Origin: Porpolomopsis calyptriformis
Taxonomy: Eukaryota; Basidiomycota; Agaricomycetes; Agaricales; Hygrophoraceae
Assembly (NCBI GenBank): GCA_951640195.1
Contig: OX621170.1
Span: 558,001 to 622,000 of the forward strand
Reading direction: 5' to 3'
Length of the DNA: 64,000 nt
Under the pieces are notes generated by a model that saw only the letters and a program-made list of their open reading frames with translations, did no database searches and had not been told where the DNA came from. Below, one piece after another: positions 29,993-41,724 of this stretch (positions are counted from its first letter, which is position 1; the number at the start of each line of letters is the position of its first letter). A program made the translations under genes and the position numbers.

Positions 29993-32900
29993 TCAACCAC
30001 TCCTTTTGCTTTTAGTCAGCAGCTTCACAATGCCCTTGTACCCTTTCGAAGCTGCATACGAAAGGGGGGTTCGATCAAACTTGTCCTTCGAGTCTGCGTC
30101 GACATCATCAAGTGCAGCCAGCAACTTCACGACGCCCTCGTTCCCATTCGAAGCTGCATATGAAAGTGGGGTTCGACCCCTTGAGTCCTTCAAATCTAAG
30201 TTAACATCATCGCGCACAACCAGCAGCTTCACGACACCCTCGTGCCTAGGCCTGGGGATAGAAAAGTTGTGCGGGAAATTGAACAGGCCACCTGCAGCTG
30301 CATACGAAAGCGGGGTTCGACCACACTTGTCCTTCGAATCTGCGTTGACATCATCAAGCGCAGCCAACAGCTTCACGATGCCCTCGTGCCCATTCGCAGC
30401 TGCATATGAAAGTGGGGTTTGACCAAACTTGTCCTTCGAATCTGCGTCGACATCATCAAGCGCAGCCAGCAGCTTCGCGATGCCCTCATGCCCATTCGAA
30501 GCTGCATACAAAAGTGGGGTTCGACCAGACTTGTCCTTCGAATCTGCGTCAACATCATCAAGCGCAGCCAGCAGCTTCACGATGCCCTCGTGCCCATTCT
30601 TAGCTGCATACGAAAGTGGGGTTTGACCAAACTTGTCCTTCGAATCTGCGTCGACATCATCAAGTGCAGCCAGCAGCTTCACGACATCCTCGTGTCCATT
30701 CTCAGCTGCATACGAAAGTGGGGTTCGACCCCTTGAGTCCTTCAAATCCGAGTCAACATCATCAAGTGCAGCCAGCAGCTTCACGGCATCCTCGTGTCCA
30801 TTCTCAGCTGCATACGAAAGTGGGGTTCGACCCCTTGAGTCCTTCAAATCCGAGTCAACATCATCACGCGCAACCAGCAGCTTCGGGACATCGTCGGGCC
30901 GAGCCCTAGGGGCAAAAGACACAGGCGGAAACAGGCTGCATGCGGCTGCATAAGAAAGTGGTGTTCGACCCTTTGAGTTCTTTGAATCTGGGTCAACATC
31001 ATCGCGCGCGAGCAGCGGTTCAACAACACCCTTGCGTCTAGACGAAGCTGCATACGAAAGTGGTGTTCGACCAAACTCGTCCTTCGAATCTGCGTCGACA
31101 TCATCAAGCGCAGCCAGCAGCTTCACTGCATCCTCGCATCCCTCCCTAGCTGCAATATGGAGAGGCGTTTGATGATGGCTGTCGATTGAATTTGCTGTTG
31201 CACCATTTTGCAGTTGATAATGGACAATCTGGTCCAGGTTAAAAAATGCAGCAATATGGACACCAGAGAAATTCTTTGGAAAGACTTGATGGCCTTGGGG
31301 CGACTCTGAGTGAGATACCAGCATAACTTGGCTGACGCATGCAACCTTTGAATCATCTTGAAAAAAATCCATTGCCAAGTCTTTGACAGTCTCTTGATGA
31401 AGACGAGCATGATGACCCCAGTGCACAGCAGCATAACAAAGGAATGGGTTGTTTCCCAAAAAGGATTCGAGCTTGCCCTGACCAGTGAGGTAGCCACGCG
31501 CAAATACGTCAAGTGAAAAGTATCGGAGGCATGTTGCTGCAATATCAGCCTCGGCATTCGGAAATCGGATTTCACGTTGATTTTCAAAATACTGTTGAGT
31601 TGTATAGTCTGTATGGATTGTATCCTGAATATATTATTTAAATAATGCGTGTTCCACTCACGAGCAAGGCGAATGGTATTTTGACCATCAACAACAACTA
31701 ATCCAGCGCAGACCGAAGTCAGTTGGGTGTCGAAGATGAAATCGTCAGGGTCCATCTCGGTCATATCAGGTGAAACGGCAAAAGCATACTGTAGCTCTTC
31801 GACAGTTAGTGGTCGACGAGCATAAGTGATCCATGAAAGAACCCGTTTGCCTAGTTCTTTGTCAGCCTCGGGTTGGTGTTCGATTCGATCCAAAGCTTGA
31901 TCGTAAATCGCGTTTATATCGCTTGGTAAATGATCAAGGGCTTTCTTGACACCTTTAATACTCCTCTGTTGCGTCAGCATGTTCATGTGCAGGCGTGCCA
32001 CTAAAAACCTTGTCAGGGGGATCAGAAATAACACTAGCTGAATTTGGGTAACATATACTTACATGCCTTTCACATTCTCAACGATCTTCGTTATGATTGT
32101 CTCTTGCAGTCTAATCAGATGAGGATACTTGACAAGCTGGGTTTGAATGAACTTGGTCACGTCCTCGTCGGTCGCACGAATATCGAGACGCAATGCTTCT
32201 TGAAAATGTTGCTCGATCGAAGGTAAGTTTCGCGAGGTGACCATAATGTTGATAGGTCCAGTCAAAGATCGAAGGGAGGTCAGAAGGTTCGTCCGCGATT
32301 CATCGCTTTCAGAGCATTCGTCCAAGCCGTCGACAACAATGAATACCTTGGCGTACGTTTTAATTTCCGTCTCTAAAGTAGTGGTAACCTCGTGCAGGGT
32401 GGGGAAAGTGGATTTCTTTTGATGGGAACGATAGAACGTTTTGATGTGGTCAGATATTGCCAGACTATCTTGTACCAGTTGCTTAAGCAGACTCGCGATA
32501 AGGTTCGCGGCCGTCTGCATCGTCTGTTCCTTATAATTGCAATAGATGCATGTGACACCAACGTTGTCATCCGTAAAAGAGGTCTGCAGGTGGTTTACGA
32601 CGATGGATCTGGTGAATGACTGTAATCAGTCTTGATCGACGAGCGATTCAGGCAATACTATTACGAAAGGAAAGTCTTTCCACCACCGGCTGTTCAAATG
32701 ATAAGATCGATGTCACCATTGCAGATAAGCTCTTACGATTTCCAGGACACCACAATGTCTGCGACATCCCATTCTGCCAATTCTGAAATGTTTCAGATTC
32801 AAGCAGCCAATGACCAGTACCCTTTTCACTCCTGTCAAAAAGATTACTCTGGGTTGCCGAGAAGTTAAGTTTTGAGAGCCAGTCCGTGATGTTGCGACAT

Positions 32901-33042
32901 TCTTGATCTTATCATGAGCACATCAGTAAATGCACTCTTGAAGAAGATTCAGCAACTTACCTGGATCGACGTTGTAGTAAACATTCGTCTGATCCCTCCC
33001 AGCGACGTTGACTTTCGACCCCACTATAGATGTCGTCGCCAT
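29993..33042 (-). CDS. NACHT-ankyrin STAND receptor (fungal NLR-like)
   Basis: The start at 33042 gives MATTSIVGSKVNVAGRDQTN then VYYNV, spliced to QECRNITDWLSKLNFSATQS. The fungal pre-NACHT motif GTGHWLLESETFQNW and TLWCPGN leads across an intron into the P-loop PGGGKTFLSSIVV. Walker B is VFIVVDGLDEC and the sensor is NIMVTSRNLP. A winged-helix-like region (RVLSWITYARRPLTVEELQYA) follows. The C-terminal half has about 11 ankyrin repeats of the GRTPLSYAAxNGHEGIVKLL type, two with ~20-residue insertions. Introns fall after GMREE-type turns near 32040 and after LARE near 31670. The architecture is that of non-self recognition/heterokaryon-incompatibility NLRs. No effector enzyme precedes the NACHT domain. 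Frame and splice sites are intact. Confidence 0.92.
30010..31170 (-). repeat. Ankyrin-coding 102-bp tandem DNA repeats
   Basis: The ankyrin array is repetitive at DNA level. Motifs such as AGCTGCATACGAAAGTGGGG recur at a strict 102-bp step (about 30398, 30500, 30602, 30704, 30806), with only a few changes between neighbours. Two units carry insertions, near 30240-30295 and 30890-30950. Similarity this high implies recent duplication or gene conversion. Confidence 0.9.
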
Positions 33043-33120
33043 TAACGATCAAGTGAGGCGTGTGAATTTATGACATAATTCGGCCATCTCGATTTGACTC
33101 GTTCATCGACATCGACCATC
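33043..33120. promoter_or_regulatory. 78-bp bidirectional promoter, NACHT-ankyrin / RAE1
   Basis: The divergent start codons are only 78 bp apart. No TATA box is evident. The interval is ordinary A/T-mixed sequence. Confidence 0.5.
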
Positions 33121-34641
33121 ATGGCGTTCTTCAATACTGCCGCCTCCACCGCCGTCAGCTCGAGCGCGGACAAGGACGTCGAGGTCACAGACCCACCAGG
33201 AGACTCCATTTCCTCTCTTGCTTTTTCTTCGCAAGGAGACTATCTTGCCGTCGGCAGCTGGGACAACAATGTACGTGTCCCTACTTGTGTATCCTACTGT
33301 CATCTCACCCATTGACAGGTTCGGATCTACGAAGTCGGGAACAACGGGCAGACTCAAGGCAAGGCCATGTATGCACATCAGGGACCGGTCCTGAGCGTTT
33401 GTTGGAACAAGGTACGCTGCCATCAACCAACGCCATGGCTGACAACTCAATTTTCTTTTCTTAGGACGGCAACAAAGTCATCTCGGGCGGTGCTGACAAC
33501 GCCGCACGGACGTTTGACGTCACCACCGGGCAGGTCCAACAAGTCGCCCAGCACGAGGCGCCTATCAAGGTCGTGAAGTGGATAGACACTCCCCAAGCGG
33601 GCATACTCGCCACCGGGAGCTGGGACAAAACCATCAAAGTAAAAAAATTAAAAAATTAAAGCTTCTGATTCATGTTAAATCCCCTTTCGCGGTTGACGCA
33701 CCACACGGACAGTATTGGGACCTCCGATCTTCTAACCCTGTCTCTACGGTTCAACTGCCAGAACGCTGTTATAGCTTTGACGTCCAATTCCCTCTCATGG
33801 TCGTCGGAACCGCCGAACGCCACGTCCAGATATTCAACCTCACCAATCCGACGACAGCGTATAAAGTGCGGTTTTTTCTTTCTCCGTCCTGTTATACAAC
33901 TAATCCTCGGTTCTTATCAGACCATCCAGTCCCCTCTCAAATGGCAGACGCGCATCATTTCCTGTTTTTCATCCACCTCAAGTAGCGGTTTCGCCGTGGG
34001 CAGTATCGAAGGCCGGGTGGCAATCCAGTCAGAATTATTATATATCCTCTCTGGTTCCAACTCACGCCATTTTTTTCCAGATACGTGGACGATAAAGACA
34101 GCTCGTGAGTGGGAAGAACTGCCTCTTTTTACACCCATCTCATTGTCTTGTTTTCGCTTTGCGCCAGTGACAATTTCTCATTCAAGTGCCATCGGCGGGA
34201 TTCGGGCCCGAATACAAAAGACCAGGCGTTGGTGTACGCCGTAAATGATATATCTTTCCACCCTGTCCACGGCACATTTTCGACTTGCGGTGGGTGATCA
34301 TTCCTTTTTTTTATTCCACTCAACTTCTCATCCTCATCCTCAGGTTCGGATGGCGTCATACACTTTTGGGATAAGGACGCGCGTACGCGCCTAAAAAGTG
34401 CGTTCTACAGTTGCCTTGATCTGAAATAGATGTCATAACCTTCTTTTCTTGATTGACAGCCTTTGAGCGTGCTCCGGGTCCGATTACGGCAACGACGTTC
34501 AACCGCAACGGGTCGATTTTTGCCTACTCGGTATCGTATGACTGGTCCAAGGGCCACTCAGGGATGACACCCGGCCATCCTAACAAAGTGATGTTACATG
34601 CGTGCAAGGATGAGGAAACCAAAAAGAGGGCTCGCAAGTGA
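33121..34641 (+). CDS. RAE1: mRNA export factor Rae1/Gle2
   Basis: A WD40 beta-propeller that binds the Nup98 GLEBS motif and supports mRNA export at the nuclear pore. Blocks are [21 protein letters not shown] spliced to [50 protein letters not shown] spliced to [73 protein letters not shown] and the end [12 protein letters not shown]. This is the typical Rae1 order, including the CHR box. At least seven introns interrupt it. The C-terminus KKRARK is basic. Confidence 0.96.
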
Positions 34642-34814
34642 GGTTATTCGTTGGATGCGCTTGCTTTTTTGTGTATCATATCAAAAGCATAAACTGTTTT
34701 GAATTCCAAAGCTATGAACATTAGCTGTGTGGGGTTGTATATAAACTAAAGTGGAAGCAAATATCCAGTCCATGCTGAATAGTGATAGTCTTTTTTTTTC
34801 TTCTTTTTTTGTTG

Positions 34815-35917
34815 CTAAGAAGACTGCTCACGAGCTTCATTAACAACATCCACCTCGGCGACCCCAAACTCGACGTGGGGGATATCCTCCTCCTCTTCCC
34901 CATACGCGCTTCGACTCCCGGATGGCGCCGGGGCCTGCGGCGGCGCGGGCATCGCGATCAGGACCGCTACGCGGAGGGTGGAGGAAGAAGAAGAGGAGGG
35001 TGGGTCTATGGGCAAGCCTGGGGATGGTGGGGAGGGTGTGGGCGCCGCGGGGGTCGCGGCGCCGTTTGGAGGTGAGGGGGAGAATGGAGACGGCGGGCTT
35101 GCCGTGCGCGCGGATACGGGTGGTGGAAGGAGCGCAGTGGGCGTGCGTGGCGCTACACGGCGGAGAGCGGATGCGAAGGTCGCTATCCGACGGGGTGTGG
35201 ATGTTGTGATATTAGGGGGGGCAGTGCCTGTCGAGGTCATGTTTGACTTGCCGTCCTCGGTTTTGTCGGAATGTGGGTGAACATAGGTCGCTGAGAAGGG
35301 CTGGGTGGGGGAGGTGAGGGGTGGTATGTAGTGGCCTTTTAGAGGGCACGTACCATAATATCTTGCCAATCGACTTCTTTCTCGCCAGAATTCTTCTCAG
35401 GGTTCTCGCCCTTCGAACCGGCAACGAAGGCCTCGAAAAGGGCAGGCTTCTCGCCCACGGGGGGCGGGGCTGTAGGGTTTTGGAACCATGTTCCGTTAGC
35501 GATCGCCTCTGCGATAAGACGGCCGTTCCGTCGGCGCAAGATAAGCGAGCGGACGACGATAGCTGACGAGACGCTGAGGAGGAGAACGAGGGTAGCTGTT
35601 CTATGGTTAGAGGAGGAATGCTGTTTATTAGGGGATTGACCAACCCAGAAAGGTGTATACTGGAGAGGGTGATATCAGAGTTGGTAGGGAAGGAAAACAT
35701 TGGACATACGATAGAGTGCGCCTGAGCTGGCAGGATCACCGCCGCCTTGATCCGACGATCCATTGGATGACTGCGAGGGGGATGATAAAGGTGGGGTTGA
35801 GAACGTGGAGGATGGTGTGGTAGATGAAGAGGATAGGGTAGCGATAACGGCTGTGGGTGTTGGTACGGCGGATGCGGAAATTAGTGAGGAATGGAGTTTG
35901 GTGAGTGATGAAGACAT
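34815..35917 (-). CDS. Single-pass membrane protein, unrecognised
   Basis: The start MSSSLTKLHSSLISA opens a ~70-residue Ser/Thr/Pro-rich stretch (likely outside the membrane and O-glycosylated). It is spliced to one strong membrane segment, ATLVLLLSVSSAIVVRSLIL, followed by RRRNGRL. This is the positive-inside end, which predicts a type I/III topology. The tail contains WFQNPTAPPP and EVDWQDIMP, then a long Pro/Ser/Thr-rich region and an acidic end (EEEEDIPHVEFG). It resembles Ser/Thr-rich one-pass proteins common in Agaricomycetes, but no named family is recognised. Three or more exons are needed. Confidence 0.75.
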
Positions 35918-36164
35918 GATCCTCTAGCAAAGTCGTTAGCGAGAAAATAGGAGAGGAGAGAGGGGATGGCACTGCCAGCAGCGTGAGGGAGGAGGAAGGG
36001 GGGAATATAGAGAATGGTTTAGCGTTGCACCGCCTTCATCATTGCACTCAACGTGGGAACCATCAAAATTGACCTTTCTCGGTAGCTCTTTTCTTGCTAA
36101 ACCTCTTTCAATCCAACGCCCATCGCCAGTGTCTCTTCCAGCATCGCCGTCGTCGTCGTCGGCT

Positions 36165-37170
36165 ATGGCGGTGGAATGGTCAAATCACGTGACAATACCT
36201 GACGATGATGAGCTCGAGCGCGTCGACGATCTGTGGTTCGAGGATGGCACTCTCGTCTTGAGGGCAGATACCAGTTTATTCAAGATTTACAAGAGCATTT
36301 TATCCATAAAATCGCCCGTACTTCGCGGCATTTTTTCTCAACCTCACACCGAGACCTTCGAGGACTGCCCTCTCGTTCCATTGGACGACCCCGCGCAGGA
36401 CTTGACTTACTTCCTCAAAGCCATTTACAACCCAGAGTAACGTCCTCTTCTTCTCGCTCAATCACCCGATCTCATTCTTCACTCCGCTTCGCAGTTTCTT
36501 TGAGAAGGCGGCCGAAACAGAGTACCCCGTCCTCGCTGGCGTTCTCCGACTCAGCACGAAATACAACGTAAAATACCTCCGCCAGCTCTCCCTCCCCCAC
36601 CTCACCAACATTTACCCAACCACCCTCGAAGCATGGGAACAGCGCGAGTCAGCCCGGACCATCGCAGGCGAGGAAGACCCCTCCCCCTTTGCCGTGCTCC
36701 AGCTCGCGCGAGAGACGAACGTGCAGGGCATACTCCCCGCCGTCATGTACGCCCTCACCACCCACTCCGTCGAAGACATCTTTGACGGCACCACCTGGAA
36801 CGGGACCTCCTTCCGCGCCGGCGACGCCGACAGGCGCACCTGCCTCCTCGCCCGCCAGACCCTCATCACCGCCAAGCGCCGCTCCGTCGCTGCCTTCCTC
36901 CGCGCCTCGTCCGACGTCTCGGCCTGCATCACCCATGATGCGTGCAACTCCGGTCGCCTCCGTGCGGTCTTTACGAACCAGGACGGCGTCGACGGATGCG
37001 ACCCGCTCTGGGATCGCTTCGATTGGGAGGAGTATGCGTCTGATGTGTGCTCGGCGTGTCTTGGGGCGTCAAAGACGAGCTATAAGAATGCGAGGATGGC
37101 GATGTGGGCTGATTTGCCGGCTATCTTTAATCTTCCCACTTGGGCCAAGCTCAAGGCTTCTGTTCGTTGA
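36165..37170 (+). CDS. BTB/POZ domain protein
   Basis: Two exons. The BTB fold is marked by DLWFEDGTLVLRADTSLFKIYKSIL, SPVLRGIFSQP and DLTYFLKAIYNPE, spliced to EYPVLAGVLRLSTKYNVKYLR. A C-terminal region of ~200 residues with LARETNVQGILPAVMYAL and a Cys-containing stretch (C-x8-C, SDVCSACLG) follows. This is the typical architecture of the large Agaricomycete BTB family. BTB domains often act as Cul3 adaptors or dimerisation modules; the partner is unknown. The first ATG in frame with good context is at 36165. Confidence 0.9.
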
Positions 37171-37780
37171 ACGTATCGCTTCGGCGCTGTGCACATCCCG
37201 TTGGATATCATCTCATCGTCTCCCCATCTGTATCGTGCTCATCCATACCAGATATTGTAGAGTGAGTAAATTATAATCCAAGAGTGTATTGTTTAGATCG
37301 GTGATAATCATCTGCACACTTGGGGTCGCATCTGAGAGCAGGAGTGGGAGTAAAAGTCATGATGGCCACTCCCACCCCAACATAACCTACAAGAGAGATT
37401 CATCATGGTACGATTTGGAGTCCTCTCCCCGAGGATGCCAAAGCGTACTACGATAATCCCCCTCGCCATGCATAATCACCAGCTACCGTCCAAAGCAAAC
37501 AGCTTCCATTGCCGTAGCTGGTCTTTTGGAACGGATGGCTTTTGGAAGTTGTTGCTGGAATGTCTTGCAAGTCTGGGCAGAGGCAGGCTTTTGGTTGAGC
37601 ACACAATTAGACAGAAAACCGAAACATTCCTTTGTGTTACCTCATCACACACGGTGCTCCCGTGCCTGGTAGTGATCTCACCACCTCGGTTGCATGATCC
37701 ATGATAATACTTGGTGCATATCTGATCCTGGTAATCCAGCTTAGGGTCTAGGTTGTGTGTCACCCAACAGGTACTGTATG
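37171..37780. other. Intergenic, nothing coding recognised
   Basis: 3' flank of the BTB gene and non-coding DNA up to a foldback element. The open frames here have no recognisable content. Confidence 0.5.
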
Positions 37781-37878
37781 AGGGACCAAACTGGACAAAA
37801 ACCTGCAGGATAGTGCCTTTTTGATGATTTTAGACAAGCCTAATTCATAACTTTTGGTTTTTGTCCAGTTTGGTCCCT
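37781..37878. mobile_element. 98-bp foldback / MITE-like element
   Basis: Perfect 23-bp terminal inverted repeats start AGGGACCAAACTGGAC (left arm 37781-37803, right arm 37856-37878) around a 52-bp centre. The flanks allow a 3-bp duplication TGA if the outermost A/T is excluded. No coding capacity. Confidence 0.7.
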
Positions 37879-37899
37879 GATAGTGATAGACACTGACCA

Positions 37900-38060
37900 T
37901 GAGTCGGCCCGTCTCCCTGCCTCTAACCAGCGAGTGAATCAAGAATAGCCTTTCTGGCACCAGCCATCCAAGCGAGGTTAGTGTGCAAAGTCTCGCGATT
38001 CCCGGGACACCATAATGTCAGCAACGTGCCATCGCGCTTGAGATTTGCTTAGCGTCTATA
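37900..38060 (-). pseudogene. Scrap of a NACHT-type receptor gene
   Basis: The minus strand near 38030-38000 reads DGTLLTLWCPGN, the pre-P-loop motif of fungal NACHT proteins (compare TLWCPGN in the receptor at 29993-33042). A little downstream, AGARKAILDSL resembles a damaged P-loop. No open frame joins them, and the foldback element lies just beside it. The call rests on one short motif, so it is tentative. Confidence 0.4.
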
Positions 38061-38161
38061 GAGATTCGCACTCCCACCTGCAGCTCTATGCTGGTTTACT
38101 TGATCGTGGGGTGAGATCACGTGCACTCACCACTGTTCTTCTACGTGTCTCTGCAATCGAT

Positions 38162-39309
38162 ATGCGTTTGACATATCTCTGGTTTCCTTTGGCAGCAGCA
38201 TTCCTTTGCGTGTATGCATGTTCGTTGCCCACGTCTTTATTTACCATCAGAAGCTGACTTGGTCTTCAATTTAGCAATTGACAAAGTAGAGCCAGACGTA
38301 CAAGTTGTTACATCTTTCCCAGATAATAATCCATTTGGCCGTACGTTCCACATCGAATATTATATCCTTGTCATTCAGGATGATTTTAGATGTTGTCAAC
38401 GGAGAGAGGAATGAAATGTTCCTGAATGTCACCAACAAGTCCAGCCGTAATGTGACTCTGTTGAACGTTGGCGGATCGTTTCACCACCCAGAAACGCATG
38501 CCCTAGTCAAGAATGTATGCCTATGTATCCTCAATTTGTTCTCAGCCCTGCTGACTCTCCTCTCAGATTTCAACCACAAAATATAATCTTGAGTTACCCA
38601 ATGGAAGTAGAGTTTCACTCCCTTATAAGTTCTATAGCGAGTGAGTGAATATCCCGTTACATTCTGCTTCGCTCTTATTATTTTGGTCGCGCTCGCATTC
38701 CAAAGGTTCAAGGTACAGTCCCATGTCTGAATTCAACACTAGTGCTTCAACTGCAACTTTCTAGCCCGGTGATATCCGACTCAATCTTTGGCTTGAACAT
38801 AAAACCGATGTGAGTATAATTTCAGTATCATTCAGGATTCAGTCTTTTAAGAGACCCATTGGCAGAACGAGACCTATCGTATTGCGGCTTATGACTCGAT
38901 AGTGACTGTCGTTGAACCCGAAGCTTCCATCTTCGACTTCAAACTGTTCGTTTTACTCGCTGTATCATCCTGGCCGTCCCCCCACTAAACGATTTCTCCT
39001 TGCAGTATTTCGACCTATCTCGTCTTAGCCCTTATATTTGGTGCACTTGCCTACTTTGTCGTGATTTCTTTGGTGCCTCAATCAAGGAAAACACGACCCA
39101 AAAAGCCTGTTGCCTCGACTGCTCATGTTGCAGACAGCGCGGCGACGGCTACGGATGTGAGCGGATACCAACCGGAATGGATTCCAGAACACCACATGAA
39201 AAAAACCAAGGCAGGGAAAAAGAAGAGTGGGACTGCTACCAGCGGAGAGGAGCAGAGTGGTCCTGACACCAGTGGGACTGAAGGCAAGGTTCGGAGGGGC
39301 AAGAGGTAG
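38162..39309 (+). CDS. IRC22: Translocon-associated protein alpha (TRAP-alpha / Irc22-like)
   Basis: An ER membrane protein next to the Sec61 translocon. It has an N-terminal signal peptide, MRLTYLWFPLAAAFLC. The luminal domain shows VVTSFPDNNPFG, LDVVNGERNEMFLNVTNKS, RNVTLLNVGGSFHHPET, PYKFYSE, FKPGDIRLNLWLEH and YRIAAYDSIVTVVEPE then SIFDFKL. One membrane segment (STYLVLALIFGALAYFVVI) and a Lys/Gly-rich cytosolic tail ending VRRGKR follow. The order matches TRAP-alpha. About five short introns are present; the exact splice near 38215-38260 has alternatives. Confidence 0.92.
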
Positions 39310-39365
39310 TGGCGTTACCGTACACCCAGACTAGTTCGGATTTATTTGTTACTTACCGTTTTGCG

Positions 39366-41483
39366 ATGGAGAACGTCTCAACATCACCACCCTCAACCCT
39401 TCCGTCGTTTCCTCTACCCATCGCGCCTGATCCTCCTCCAAAATCCCTTCTTGCTCTTCAAGGTCTTGACCAAGCACTAGCAGATGCTGAGATAGTAAAT
39501 TCCGCGGCATCACTCCCCATTTCGTTCGATGAAGGTGAGACCGAGACCGGACTGAGTGAAAAGACGAAAAAACGCTTGTTAGAGTTGGGGATCACAGAGT
39601 TATTTGCTGGTTAGTTCTTCGTCTTCCCTCTATTCGCCGTAGTCTATCTCCGAATATCCAGTGCAAACGAGACTTTTACCGTTCCTCCTTCCCACCAACC
39701 CTCTTCACAGATCATTGTATCTTCCTTACGACCCTCCCCGTGATGTTTGTGTGTCAGCCCCTACGGGAAGTGGTAAGACCTTGGCATACGTGTTACCCAT
39801 TGTCGAGGTAAGTATAGTTCTCATCAGCTCTGTATCATATTGACTTCGATCAGATCCTGTCCTCTCGTATTATCACCCGTCTTCGGGCACTAGTCGTTCT
39901 CCCCACGCGCGATCTCGTCACCCAAGTTCGAGAAACATTCGAAGCTGTAGGAAAGGGACGTGGTCTAAAAGTGAGCCGATCTTTTTCCCTTTGGTGGTTC
40001 ACTGAATTTGAAAAGATAGGGACCGCGACTGGCCAACACTCCTTTGCACACGAACAGAATCAACTCGTGGCGGACAAGTCTCCCTAGTCAGCCGTATTCA
40101 ACCGGACACGGAATCATGTGTGATGCTAATCGAGACTCGCAGTCTTCAAGGTGGCTCCAGCAAAGTCGATATTCTCATATGTACGCCTGGGCGGTTGATC
40201 GACCACTTGAACGGGACGCCGAATTTCTCCCTTCAGCATCTCCGTTTTCTAGTACGCGTTTCGTTCAATCAGTGTGACATGTTAGTTTCAATTTCGTTAA
40301 CGAAGGTGATTGACGAAGCCGATCGTTTACTTGCTCAATCTTTTCAAGACTGGCTAGCTCAAGTCCTAGCCGTTACCCGGCCACCAACCACAAGTGCTGT
40401 TTCTTCTACGACTCCCAAGAACGTCGTCACACCAAGCATACCCTACGCGGATGCTGTCTCGCCTGCTTTCTGTCACCTCATCTACCCCCCCTCACCCTAC
40501 TATTCTGAGCAAAAGCAGTCGTCGTGTCAAAAGCTTCTGTTCTCGGCTACGCTCACTCACGATCCTGGGAAAATTGCAGCTCTCGAACTGAGAGATCCAA
40601 AGTATTTCGTTATTCAGGAAAGCGAGGAAGGAATTATTGGCGTGGCAATGGACAAGTTCAGTATGCCTTCTACACTAACCGTGCGTTTTCTGTTTGGTTC
40701 GCATTCGAGATCCTCATGTTCAATTCTTAATCCTGGATTAGGAACATATGATCATCTGTGAATCATCCCAAAAGCCGCTCATGCTCTTCTACCTCGTACA
40801 CACACGCCATGTGCAAAACGCCCTGGTGTTCACTAAATCCGCCGAGTCTACGACTCGTCTTGTGCGGCTCTTCGATTTTTTTCAGGACGCTTTGGCAAAT
40901 GACAAGAAGAGTGAAGGTCACCGGCCCATCGTTCTCCGTGCATACTCCAGCGATCTCGCGGCAAGCGAACGGAAATCCGTTCTGGACAAATTCAGAGCGC
41001 AAGAAATACAAATGTCTATCTTCTCCTTTTGCTCCGTCATCCGTTGAGACACTGAGATTTCCAGACAGGCTTGTTTGTTCCGACCTGATATCGCGCGGGA
41101 TAGACATAAGCCATGTATCGCATGTGGTTAGCTACGATGCCCCGGTCGACATGCGAAAATACGTGCATCGGGTGGGCAGGACAGCACGTGCCGGTAGGGC
41201 TGGAGATGCTTGGACGCTTGTTGAGGAGCAAGAGGCACGTTGGCGTTTATTTGTCTGGAAATATTTTTCGTACCAAACTCTTGGCCTTGCAGGCACGGTA
41301 TTTCAAGGCGATACTGACATCGGCGGATCATCTGAAGAAAGTTAAGAGGACGAGGGTTTCGGAGAAGGATATTGCTCCTTTCCTTCCTTATTACGAGGTC
41401 AGAATTTTTCGTCTGTTTGGTTTGCGCTATTTACTGTGTGTCAGGTCGCTCTTGGCCAACTTAAGGAAGTGTATGGACGATGA
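39366..41483 (+). CDS. DBP6: DEAD-box RNA helicase Dbp6/DDX51
   Basis: An ATP-dependent helicase of early 60S ribosome assembly in the nucleolus. Motifs in order are [77 protein letters not shown] and [13 protein letters not shown] ~30-residue insert after [15 protein letters not shown] and the end [16 protein letters not shown] fit the Dbp6/DDX51 subgroup rather than generic DEAD proteins. The last exon stops at 41481-41483. The intron at 41235-41292 restores [12 protein letters not shown] only if it uses a GC donor. A GT donor 12 nt earlier would drop VEEQE. Confidence 0.94.
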
Positions 41484-41652
41484 CGCGACACATTCGCCAA
41501 ATATACGATTGATGAGCGAATGGCGGCTCTCAGCGAGCCATTTATTGAAAAGTTTACATCACAGTTAGGGGACGAGGTATCTGCAGAGCGACAGCACCAC
41601 ATTCTGTGATATGATTTCAAAATAGGGGGAAAAGATAAATAAAATTAAAAAA

Positions 41653-41724
41653 CGATAGGCCTGGGACTCGAACCCAGAATCTCTAGCTCCGGAAACTAGC
41701 GCGTTGCCATTACGCCAACCCACC
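41653..41724 (-). tRNA. tRNA-Arg (anticodon CCG)
   Basis: A 72-nt cloverleaf can be folded by eye. The acceptor GGTGGGT pairs with GCCTATC (three G-U pairs). The D stem is GCGT/ACGC. The anticodon stem CTAGT/GCTAG has the loop TTCCGGA, giving CCG. The T arm is CTGGG-TTCGAGT-CCCAG, the discriminator base is G and a T run (pol III terminator) follows. No intron. CCG reads the Arg codon CGG. Confidence 0.9.

Noticed and set aside
30010..31170. Regularly spaced repeats resembling a CRISPR array
   Set aside because: The repeats are in-frame ankyrin codons of a eukaryotic receptor. The spacers are also similar to each other.
34922..35280. Gly/Arg-rich plus-strand ORFs opposite the membrane protein gene
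   Set aside because: Complement of a Pro/Ser-rich coding region. No ATG context or homology.
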